Shown: one piece after another, positions 1 through 6,471 of the stretch | Numbering within the stretch: the stretch's first letter is position 1 | Layout of the letters: each line of letters starts with the position of its first letter | Assembly: GCA_036847245.1 (NCBI GenBank) | Contig: DAIUAL010000191.1 | Location: 1-6,780, forward strand | Direction of reading: 5' to 3' | DNA length: 6,780 bases | Source of the DNA: UBA4661 sp002405405 | Lineage (GTDB): Bacteria; Bacteroidota; Ignavibacteria; Kapaibacteriales; UBA4661 | Position numbers and translations under genes: made by a program | The notes under the pieces: generated by a model | What the model was told of the DNA's origin: nothing | Database searches by the model: none | What the model saw: the letters and a program-made list of their open reading frames with translations, nothing else

Positions 1-1073
1 AATGCTGAATCTGTTACTAATTCGCTAACAAGCAGCATCGGTCGCTGGTGAAGGCGTACCAATGTTTTAACATATTCTAAATGATCGAAAGGCAACTTCA
101 ACTGGCGAAAAATTTTATCCTGCCAACGCGCCCCCACCTCTTCATGTCCATGGAATGACCATCCAATACCCTGTGTAAATCGCTTAGTTTTTGGTTTGGC
201 AATATCATGCACCAATGCTGCATAGCGAAACCAGACATTGTCGCGCATTTCTGCTGCATTATCAACCACTTGAAGCGTGTGGTAGAACACATCTTTATGG
301 CGATACATACGCCCTTCAGCCTGCATAAGATCAACCCCCGCCAAGCGATGCACTTCCGGAAAAACACGCTCCATCAAGCCAGTTTGATACAAGATATGTA
401 ATCCAATACTTGGTTTTGGTGAACGTAAAATTTTCAGGAACTCATCGGTAATACGCTCTTGCGAAATAATTGAAATCCGATCTCGTAATGGTTTAATTGC
501 TTCGAGTGTAGATGGTTCAAGCTCAAATTGTAATTGTGCCGAGAACCGCGCCGCACGCATCATACGCAGAGGATCGTCGCTAAAGGTAATGGTAGGATCT
601 AAAGGTGTGCGAAGAATTTTTTTAGCAATGTCATCTGCTCCGTGAAACAAATCAACCAATTCACCAAAGGCATGACGCGGATTATGTTTCGTAATAGCAA
701 CTGCCATCGCATTAACAGTGAAATCACGTCTGCGCAAATCATCCTCCAATGTTCCTTCGCTAACAATCGGATTACGAGAATGCGGACGATATTCTTCCTT
801 GCGTGTTCCAACAAATTCGATCTGGTATTCCCCAATAGGCACCATTGCTGTACGAAATCGCTCATAGACTACAGCTTTTGAACGGAACTTTTTGGCAACA
901 ATGTGAGCAAAACCCAGCGCATCGCCGATAACAGTACAATCAATGTCTTTACGGGCACCGCCGCGAAGAATATCACGAACATAGCCACCCACGACATACA
1001 CGGCAATACCATGCTCATCGCCAAGCGCGCCTATACTATGAATTATAGAATCAGGGAGAGGAAAGGACTGCAA
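1..1073 (-). CDS. cca: CCA tRNA nucleotidyltransferase / poly(A) polymerase family protein with HD domain (C-terminus cut by window edge)
   Basis: This enzyme adds or repairs the 3' CCA end of tRNAs in the cytoplasm, using CTP and ATP; close relatives are poly(A) polymerases. I translated the minus strand from the left edge: 357 codons are open. The class II nucleotidyltransferase signature is present: GGYVRD at residues 29-34, the metal-binding DID at 43-45, RRRDFTVNAM at 114-123 and DDPLRMMRAARF at 166-177, followed by a helical neck region. An HD-type domain comes next, with H259 and H265 in YRHKDVFYHT and the HD pair at 289-290 in ALVHDIAKPK. The last residues, ELVTDSA, fit the usual run-on of this family, so about 100 residues are probably missing. 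The start is set at TTG (1071-1073). An in-frame TAA lies ten codons upstream, no ATG or GTG lies between, and starting at the first downstream GTG would remove part of the nucleotidyltransferase fold. The family is certain. CCA-adding versus poly(A) activity cannot be separated from motifs alone. Confidence 0.93.
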   Translation of the reverse strand, partial: MQSFPLPDSIIHSIGALGDEHGIAVYVVGGYVRDILRGGARKDIDCTVIGDALGFAHIVAKKFRSKAVVYERFRTAMVPIGEYQIEFVGTRKEEYRPHSRNPIVSEGTLEDDLRRRDFTVNAMAVAITKHNPRHAFGELVDLFHGADDIAKKILRTPLDPTITFSDDPLRMMRAARFSAQLQFELEPSTLEAIKPLRDRISIISQERITDEFLKILRSPKPSIGLHILYQTGLMERVFPEVHRLAGVDLMQAEGRMYRHKDVFYHTLQVVDNAAEMRDNVWFRYAALVHDIAKPKTKRFTQGIGWSFHGHEEVGARWQDKIFRQLKLPFDHLEYVKTLVRLHQRPMLLVSELVTDSA

Positions 1074-1138
1074 ATGTTTTTTCCAAAAATGACTACTACC
1101 TTATGCGTAAATCATCGCACAAGACCACCAAGACATTA

Positions 1139-1169
1139 CAAAACTACAATATGCAAAGGTGATACAACC
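1139..1169 (-). promoter_or_regulatory. Candidate FCB-type promoter for the CCA-adding enzyme gene
   Basis: Read on the minus strand, TAGTTTTG (1146 down to 1139) matches the Bacteroidota -7 consensus TAnnTTTG exactly. A GGTTG (1169 down to 1165), which can serve as the -33 TTG element, lies 18 nt upstream. Transcription would begin near 1132 and give a leader of about 60 nt before the TTG start at 1073. The consensus is known for Bacteroidota; applying it here depends on the inferred lineage. Confidence 0.45.
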
Positions 1170-1210
1170 GTACTAAACAAGCATAATTGTAAAAGTTATT
1201 TTCTCCAACA

Positions 1211-1251
1211 GCAAGAAATAAAAACAGTGGAGTAATTTCTTTATTCCTTGC
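1211..1251. repeat. Imperfect 12-bp inverted repeat in the divergent intergenic region
   Basis: GCAAGAAATAAA (1211-1222) and TTTATTCCTTGC (1240-1251) pair at 11 of 12 positions (mismatch A1216/C1246) around a 17-nt spacer. The repeat lies between the promoter candidate of the minus-strand CCA gene and the plus-strand propeller gene, ending 93 nt before the latter's ATG. It could be an operator, a leader hairpin, or chance in AT-rich DNA. No T-run follows on either strand, so it is unlikely to be an intrinsic terminator. Confidence 0.4.
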
Positions 1252-1344
1252 CAATGAACTTCGTATTATTGTGTTCCATCATACATTACATAGTGCTTAT
1301 TATAGATCCATCCCCCTTTTTTCTTCATTTTCTTTTGTGATGAT

Positions 1345-4300
1345 ATGAGACTATTCATCTCTCGATCAAGAAACCTGCGGTTTGCTTTTGTAACCGCCAT
1401 AACCTTGCTATCTCTTTGCGGCGGACTGCTTGCGCAGAATAACAGTGCCGGCAATGATTCCCTCTTTTTTGTACAGATGAAAGCACGCTCGATTGGTCCT
1501 GCAGGCATGAGTGGACGTGTTGCGGCAGTCGATGCGGTACATGCAAATCCTGACATCATCTGGGTTGGAGCGGCTATCGGCGGTGTATGGAAATCAACCA
1601 ATGGCGGTCAGACATGGTCAACGGTATTCGACAACCAAAGTACTTCTGCTGTCGGTGCTATCACGATCCAGCAATCGAATCCCAATGTTGTATGGGTCGG
1701 CACAGGCGAATCCAATGTTCGCAACAGTACAAGTGTTGGTCGCGGTGTATTCAAGACCTTGGATGGTGGTAAAACATGGAGATTCCTTGGCTTAGAAAAA
1801 ACCGAGCGTATCTCACGTATTATTCTTGATCCGGCTAATCCTGATGTCGCCTATGTTGCTGCACTGGGTCCACTTTGGAGCGATGGCACAGAACGTGGCA
1901 TCTTTAAAACAACCGATGGTGGCAAAACATGGAGAAAAGTGTTATATGTCAATGAAAAAACCGGTGCAGCTGATTTAGCAATTAATCCTGCTAACCCCAA
2001 TATTTTGATTTGTTCGATGTGGGAACATCGTCGTCAGCCATGGTTTTTCACCTCAGGCGGTAAAAGCAGTGGCATATATATTTCTTCTGATGGCGGTGAA
2101 ACATGGACTAAACAAACAACGAAAGATGGTTTACCGGAAGGTGATCTTGGACGTGCGGGTATTGCCTTCGCACCAAGTAATCCGAGTGTAGTATATGCAC
2201 TCGTAGAGGCAAAAGAGAGCGCACTACTTCGCTCGGACGATGGTGGCTATACATGGCGTACACAAAATAAAGCACCGAATGTCAATCCTCGTCCATTTTA
2301 CTTCTGTGATATTCGTGTTCATCCCAAAAATGAGAATTCCATTTTCCGTTTACAAGTGCAGATCGATATGAGCATCGATGCGGGCAGAACATTTACGATG
2401 TATGTGCCCGACCAACTTGTTCACGCCGACCACCACGCACTGTATATTCACCCCGAAGGAAACTTCATGATTAATGGTAATGATGGTGGCGTGTATCTTT
2501 CGCGTGATGGTGGCAAACGTTGGCACTTCGTTGACAATATTCCTCTGGCACAGTTCTATCACGTGCATCTTGATAACCAGTTTCCTTACTATGTCTATGG
2601 TGGCTTGCAGGATAATGGATCATGGCGCGGTCCCAGCACCAGTCTCAAAAGCAATGGCATCTACAATGGCGAATGGCAAATGGTCAATTTCGGTGATGGC
2701 TTTGCAACCGTGCCTGATCCTGAAAATAACGAAGCCGGTTATGCTATGTCGCAAGGCGGAGCATTGACCTATTTTAACCTTAAAGGTGGTCGAAAATCGA
2801 TTCGCCCGACCGAAAGCGGAGTTAAGCATCGTTACAACTGGAATGCTGCCATTGCTCTTGATCCTTTTAATCCCAAAGTTGTGTACTACGGCTCACAATT
2901 TTTACACCGTAGTCCTGATAAAGGAAATTCTTGGGAAATCATTTCCCCGGATTTAACAACGAATGATACGGCAAAGCAAAAATCATATCTTAGTGGCGGA
3001 CTTACCCGCGATGTTACTGCCGCAGAAAATTACTGTACAATTCTGTCGATTGCTCCCTCACCGAAACAGCAAGGTGTAATCTGGGTTGGTACCGATGATG
3101 GTAATGTTCAACTCACCAAAGATGGTGGTAAAACATGGACGAATGTCAGCAATGCTCTCGTTGCCAACAAAAAGTTTAATCTCCCTGCCGGCACTTGGGT
3201 GCCATGCGTTGAGGCATCGCCTCATGATGCGGCAACTGCTTTTGTTGTTTTCGACGATCATCGTCGAGGTAATCAAGCAACCTATGTCTTCGTTACGCGT
3301 GATTTCGGTGCAACATGGACATCGCTTAGCAGTAGTAGCATCGATGGTTATTGCCATGCAATTCGTCAGGACCTTGTACAACCAAACCTATTGTTTTTAG
3401 GAACAGAATTCGGTATGTATGTCAGTATTGATGGCGGTAGCAATTGGTTCAAATGGAAAAACGGCTTGCCTACAGTGCCCGTCTATGACATGGCAATTCA
3501 CAAACGTGATCATGACCTCGTGATTGCTACGCATGGTCGTGCTTTGTACATTCTTGATGATATTCGCCCACTGCGAGAAATCACCCTTGAGAAACGCCTG
3601 AAAGAAGAACTTGTTCTCTTCTCAACCAGCAAAGCATATCAATGGGAACGTGAATTTTGGGCGGGTAGCTATGTTGCCGCAGGAAGTTCACTGTTCCGAG
3701 GTGAGTCACGCCGCGATAATGGTCGTATTCAGTATATGCTTAATCCGCCTGACAGTGTCATTGCCAAAGATGGTACACCGCGTGAACAGCGTATGGACAT
3801 TCAAATCCTTCAAGACACAACGGTTATTCGTACATTCAAAGGTACCATGAAGCAAGGTATCAATATTGCATATTGGGACTTAAACCGTAAAGGTATTGAT
3901 GTTGGTGGCGATGACGAAGCTGAAGGTGCAGCACGAGTCCCCCGTATGGGTGGCGGTGCTCCGGGCGAAGAGCGTCCGGGCTTACCGGTACTTCCGGGCA
4001 CTTATACAGTGCGCATCAAGTATAATGGCAAAGCCTATACGCAACCTATTGAAGTTGCCGCAGATCCACGGATCAATCCCAACATCACCGACTTGCAACA
4101 ACGTTTTGCGGCAATGGAACGTGGGGAAAAATTATCTGAAGCAACAGCACGTGTCATCAAACAAATCAATGATGCGAAAAAATCTGTTAAAGGTATTACA
4201 GACTTTATCAAAAATGTGAGTGATAAGAAAAAAGCAGATGCTTTAACTCGTTCGGCGCGCGCGGCAGACAAACAACTTGACTCTCTCTTGCAAATGTTTA

Positions 4301-4569
4301 TTGGTGCTGCAAACCAACAAGGTATTTTCGACACATCAACATTGATTCAATCCAAAGTACAAACGCCAATCTTTACTATGCGCTCTGCACAATCTGCCCC
4401 GACGCAAGCGGCATTAGTTGGTTTAGAAAAAGCAAAAGAAGCTCTTATTCAAGGTCTTGGTAAAGTCAATGCGTTTTTTGCAAAAGACATTACCGATTTG
4501 AAAAAGCAAGCGGACGAAGCAGGATTAAATTTATTCGGGACGATTGAAGAAGTCAAAATCCGCGAGTAA
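1345..4569 (+). CDS. Secreted VPS10/sortilin-type beta-propeller protein with Asp-box (BNR) repeats
   Basis: Large exported protein of 1074 residues, of the kind usually annotated as a glycosyl hydrolase or VPS10/sortilin domain protein. Residues 1-30 form a signal peptide: RSRNLR charged region, hydrophobic core, and likely cleavage at LLA-Q (30/31). C25 is not in a proper lipobox. Eleven Asp-box motifs (S/T-x-D-x-G-x-T-W) are visible at 84-91, 138-145, 189-196, 247-254, 297-304, 343-350, 386-393, 523-530, 591-598, 651-658 and 694-701. They indicate one large or two smaller beta-propellers over about residues 45-735, closed by ATHGRALYILDDI (728-740). A beta domain follows (about 800-905, ending PGTYTVRIKYNG), interrupted by a Gly/Pro-rich linker (864-884). 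The last 165 residues look helical. There is no C-terminal type IX sorting domain. Asp boxes are structural, so no enzymatic activity or substrate can be assigned; 'glycosyl hydrolase' would be over-annotation. The ATG at 1345 was chosen because the signal peptide begins there; no Shine-Dalgarno is seen. It is divergent from the CCA gene and transcribed alone. Confidence 0.93.
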   Translation: MRLFISRSRNLRFAFVTAITLLSLCGGLLAQNNSAGNDSLFFVQMKARSIGPAGMSGRVAAVDAVHANPDIIWVGAAIGGVWKSTNGGQTWSTVFDNQSTSAVGAITIQQSNPNVVWVGTGESNVRNSTSVGRGVFKTLDGGKTWRFLGLEKTERISRIILDPANPDVAYVAALGPLWSDGTERGIFKTTDGGKTWRKVLYVNEKTGAADLAINPANPNILICSMWEHRRQPWFFTSGGKSSGIYISSDGGETWTKQTTKDGLPEGDLGRAGIAFAPSNPSVVYALVEAKESALLRSDDGGYTWRTQNKAPNVNPRPFYFCDIRVHPKNENSIFRLQVQIDMSIDAGRTFTMYVPDQLVHADHHALYIHPEGNFMINGNDGGVYLSRDGGKRWHFVDNIPLAQFYHVHLDNQFPYYVYGGLQDNGSWRGPSTSLKSNGIYNGEWQMVNFGDGFATVPDPENNEAGYAMSQGGALTYFNLKGGRKSIRPTESGVKHRYNWNAAIALDPFNPKVVYYGSQFLHRSPDKGNSWEIISPDLTTNDTAKQKSYLSGGLTRDVTAAENYCTILSIAPSPKQQGVIWVGTDDGNVQLTKDGGKTWTNVSNALVANKKFNLPAGTWVPCVEASPHDAATAFVVFDDHRRGNQATYVFVTRDFGATWTSLSSSSIDGYCHAIRQDLVQPNLLFLGTEFGMYVSIDGGSNWFKWKNGLPTVPVYDMAIHKRDHDLVIATHGRALYILDDIRPLREITLEKRLKEELVLFSTSKAYQWEREFWAGSYVAAGSSLFRGESRRDNGRIQYMLNPPDSVIAKDGTPREQRMDIQILQDTTVIRTFKGTMKQGINIAYWDLNRKGIDVGGDDEAEGAARVPRMGGGAPGEERPGLPVLPGTYTVRIKYNGKAYTQPIEVAADPRINPNITDLQQRFAAMERGEKLSEATARVIKQINDAKKSVKGITDFIKNVSDKKKADALTRSARAADKQLDSLLQMFIGAANQQGIFDTSTLIQSKVQTPIFTMRSAQSAPTQAALVGLEKAKEALIQGLGKVNAFFAKDITDLKKQADEAGLNLFGTIEEVKIRE

Positions 4570-4594
4570 GAATAATTCATATCTCATAAAACAG

Positions 4595-4631
4595 AATGGG
4601 CTGGCAGAGTATCAACAACTGCCAGCCCATT
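4595..4631. terminator. Perfect 13-bp hairpin between convergent genes, probable bidirectional terminator
   Basis: AATGGGCTGGCAG (4595-4607) is exactly complementary to CTGCCAGCCCATT (4619-4631), with an 11-nt loop. It starts 26 nt after the stop codon of the propeller gene and ends 46 nt from the stop of the oppositely directed DUF4864 gene. The flanking T-runs are short and broken (TTTGCTTTAG on plus, TTCTGTTTTATG on minus). The stem is strong, but the U-tract is weak for a textbook Rho-independent terminator. Confidence 0.75.
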
Positions 4632-4676
4632 TGCTTTAGTAGAATGTATCGTTTGCGTGGTTTTTAATTCAAACAG

Positions 4677-5123
4677 TTAATTCAATCCTGCTACCCAATC
4701 GACGCTGACAAATTCCGTCATCCAACATCCATCATATTGATTACCTTTTTGACGCGAAAGAATAAATGTATAGACAGCCATTTGTGCTTTGTCACCATAG
4801 ACGACAACTCGCTGATTTGCTGCATTATTACGTACTTGCACAGGACTAACTTCCGCATACCGATGATTGATCAAAATGCTGTATGACGCACGGCGTAGAA
4901 ACTGAACAAATTGATCGAAGCTCCCGGTATACGGACGAATATTCGGCGACACAAACCGATATACTGTTTGCAAACCACTATTAGCATCATCATTGTTTTG
5001 AAATGCTTCCAAAAGAATTTCAACCACCTGATCCGGCTCTAGCTCGGGACTAGGCTGAGTGATTCCATGAGAAAATTCGCGATTCATAATCAGAGAAAAA
5101 ATAGCAGAAAAGATACTCTTCAT
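4677..5123 (-). CDS. DUF4864-like small protein
   Basis: Protein of 148 residues from the ATG at 5123. I recognise it, from memory of the family, as DUF4864, known in cyanobacteria, plants and scattered bacteria with no assigned function. The pattern is the conserved helix VVEILLEAFQNND (33-45), the SGLQTVYRFVSP segment (49-60), TGSFDQFVQFLRR (66-78), the INHRYAEV strand (85-92), and the end motif GCWMTEFV (132-139). This order and length suggest a single small alpha+beta domain, perhaps NTF2/SnoaL-like, though that fold is my inference. Residues 1-13 (MKSIFSAIFSLIM) are hydrophobic and could be a short signal or anchor segment. Alternative starts are GTG at 5129 (two residues longer) or the internal ATG at 5087 (MNREF), which would remove that segment. 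No Shine-Dalgarno is visible. It lies 111 nt downstream of the serine hydrolase on the same strand and ends convergently with the propeller gene. Confidence 0.82.
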   Translation of the reverse strand: MKSIFSAIFSLIMNREFSHGITQPSPELEPDQVVEILLEAFQNNDDANSGLQTVYRFVSPNIRPYTGSFDQFVQFLRRASYSILINHRYAEVSPVQVRNNAANQRVVVYGDKAQMAVYTFILSRQKGNQYDGCWMTEFVSVDWVAGLN

Positions 5124-5156
5124 CAGCACATAGGCAATCGCACTATGCTATGACAC

Positions 5157-5172
5157 ATACAAAGATACAAAG
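5157..5172. repeat. Tandem 8-bp direct repeat ATACAAAG x2
   Basis: Two exact, adjacent copies of ATACAAAG occupy 5157-5164 and 5165-5172, in the gap between the serine hydrolase and the DUF4864 gene. The repeat contains the candidate -7 element described separately. It is too short for a mobile-element signature. Confidence 0.5.
5160..5167 (-). promoter_or_regulatory. Candidate FCB-type -7 element upstream of the DUF4864 gene
   Basis: On the minus strand TATCTTTG matches the TAnnTTTG consensus and ends 37 nt before the ATG at 5123, giving a plausible leader of about 30 nt. No convincing -33 TTG element was found at the expected distance, so this is weaker than the candidate before the CCA gene. 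If real, the DUF4864 gene could be transcribed independently of the hydrolase. Confidence 0.28.
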
Positions 5173-5234
5173 AGAACATCACATCATACAGTCTGGTTCC
5201 TATCAGTTTTTTCTATCTCGACTTTTGAACATTA

Positions 5235-6464
5235 TCAGTGCCCGAGTATTTGTTCAATGTGCTTACGCAAAGCACGGTATGTGGGATTCACTTTTCCTGC
5301 TTCAGACTTAACAGCAAAAACGCCGACGATACCATTCTTAAGGTCAATCCAAGGCGTAAAACCAAATTTTCCCTGTGAATGGAGCTCAAGAAGAGCCGTA
5401 GTCGTTGGCTCGGTAATCCGCCACATCCCAATACCATATCCCGGTGTGATTGGCTTTTTTGTCAGAGGATGCAAAGGAATAGAATCTCGAAAAGTTTCCG
5501 GCGTTGGTACAGCTGCAAATCGCTTATTATTGGGCTTATTTGGAAGAGCAATTGTTGCAGGTGCGCCCCCGGTTTGTGCGCTATGCATGATATCGATAGA
5601 GCTTGGCGCGATAATCTGCCGCCCATTACCAAAGCCTCGATGCCATATCATTTGTAAAAATCGTATGTATTCATGTGCTGTAGATCGACCGCCACCGGCA
5701 ATCAAAGGATTATCTGTTACACCTAAACCATAAAAGTCTGTCTTATACAAACCAAGTGGCTCAGCAATTTTGCGTACAACTAATGTGTTCCACGATGTTT
5801 TACTCACGATTTCTGCAATGCGCCCCACCAACTGCATACTCACGGTACCATACTCAAATCCTTTTCCGGGCGGTCGTACCGGTTTAATTTTTGCTATTTC
5901 AGCAGTGCATTGCATCAAAGATATTGCACTATTCCGTACTGCGGGCAATTCGGGTTGCAGACCAGCAATATGCGCCATACAATGTCGTATGGTAATCCCA
6001 TCAAAAGACATCGGCAGTTGTGGTATAAATTTTCGTACAGGATCGGACAGACTGAGTTTTTTTTCGTCAACCAAAGTCATAATGGTTGCACCGGCGATCC
6101 ACTTGCATGCTGAAGCAATCGGGATAGCAGAATCCAATGAAAAATGTCCGAATGTTTTTGCGTAGAGAATAGAATCATTACGAACGAGAATCAGACCACA
6201 GCCACCACTCATCATCGCAAGCGAGTCAGTGAGTAACTTGTCAATCGGCGAAAAATCCGGAGTCTTCAGCGTTTCATGCTGTGGAGCAGGGATTGCCCTA
6301 TCGTTGCCCCGTTGTTGTGCTTGCATGGTCTCTTGCACAATCGACATGACAATAATGCTCCAACACATGCAAACAACAAAACCCCTGCACCATCGTGCAA
6401 GGGCTTGTTGATATTGTTTCTGATTATACCATTCAACTTGTTGTGCTACCTTGTGCACTGCCAT
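5235..6464 (-). CDS. Serine hydrolase of the class C beta-lactamase / family VIII esterase fold, membrane-anchored or exported
   Basis: Numbering is from the ATG at 6464 (409 residues). Penicillin-binding-protein-like hydrolases of this fold form an acyl-enzyme on the SxxK serine; members act as beta-lactamases, esterases or D-amino-acid peptidases. The SxxK motif is clear at 118-121 (SACK in PIASACKW). The HIAGL segment (165-169) corresponds to the usual HTSGL turn. The second motif is Y205-G-T207 in PPGKGFEYGTVSMQLVGRIAE instead of YxN. The C-terminal LHSQGKFGFTPWID (361-374) supplies the last active-site strand. A hydrophobic stretch at about 27-43, after the basic ARWCRG, is a signal peptide or anchor, so the catalytic domain is outside the cytoplasm. 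The reading frame extends to an ATG at 6548, but that would overlap the upstream gene by 77 nt. ATGs at 6488/6485 would overlap by 14-17 nt. The 6464 start leaves a 7-nt gap and keeps the whole hydrophobic segment. An internal ATG at 6368 is another option. Substrate is unknown. Confidence 0.88.
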   Translation of the reverse strand: MAVHKVAQQVEWYNQKQYQQALARWCRGFVVCMCWSIIVMSIVQETMQAQQRGNDRAIPAPQHETLKTPDFSPIDKLLTDSLAMMSGGCGLILVRNDSILYAKTFGHFSLDSAIPIASACKWIAGATIMTLVDEKKLSLSDPVRKFIPQLPMSFDGITIRHCMAHIAGLQPELPAVRNSAISLMQCTAEIAKIKPVRPPGKGFEYGTVSMQLVGRIAEIVSKTSWNTLVVRKIAEPLGLYKTDFYGLGVTDNPLIAGGGRSTAHEYIRFLQMIWHRGFGNGRQIIAPSSIDIMHSAQTGGAPATIALPNKPNNKRFAAVPTPETFRDSIPLHPLTKKPITPGYGIGMWRITEPTTTALLELHSQGKFGFTPWIDLKNGIVGVFAVKSEAGKVNPTYRALRKHIEQILGH

Positions 6465-6471
6465 ATCAGTT

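Larger units (their letters stand above)
1074..1344. other. Divergent intergenic region with pyrimidine-rich leader
   Basis: This 271-nt region separates the minus-strand CCA gene from the plus-strand propeller gene. Besides the promoter candidate and inverted repeat listed separately, 1308-1337 is strongly pyrimidine-rich (CCATCCCCCTTTTTTCTTC and onward) just before the propeller ATG, with no Shine-Dalgarno. For the plus-strand gene, TATTATTG (1264-1271) is one mismatch from TAnnTTTG, but the -33 spacing is poor, so no promoter is called. A 110-codon plus-strand frame over 903-1235 is antisense to the CCA gene for half its length and looks non-coding. Confidence 0.5.

Noticed and set aside
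98..865. Minus-strand frames at 98-367 and 599-865, beginning with ATG.
   Set aside because: Both are out-of-frame shadows of the CCA gene, whose correct frame is continuous and carries every family motif. No frameshift is needed.
903..1235. A 110-codon plus-strand frame spanning the start of the CCA gene and the intergenic region.
   Set aside because: It is antisense to the well-supported CCA gene for half its length, its translation has low complexity without family features, and it has no ribosome binding signal.
1264..1271. TATTATTG as a -7 promoter element for the propeller gene.
   Set aside because: One mismatch to TAnnTTTG, and the nearest TTG (1248-1250) is only 13 nt upstream, too close for the -33 element.
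5191..5219. Plus-strand hairpin CTGGT-TCCT-ATCAG followed by TTTTTTCT, resembling an intrinsic terminator.
   Set aside because: The stem is only five pairs with one G-U wobble, and no plus-strand gene ends nearby. On the minus strand the T-run would be on the wrong side.
5257..5733. A 158-codon plus-strand frame opposite the serine hydrolase.
   Set aside because: It lies wholly inside the hydrolase gene on the other strand and shows no domain, signal or composition of its own.
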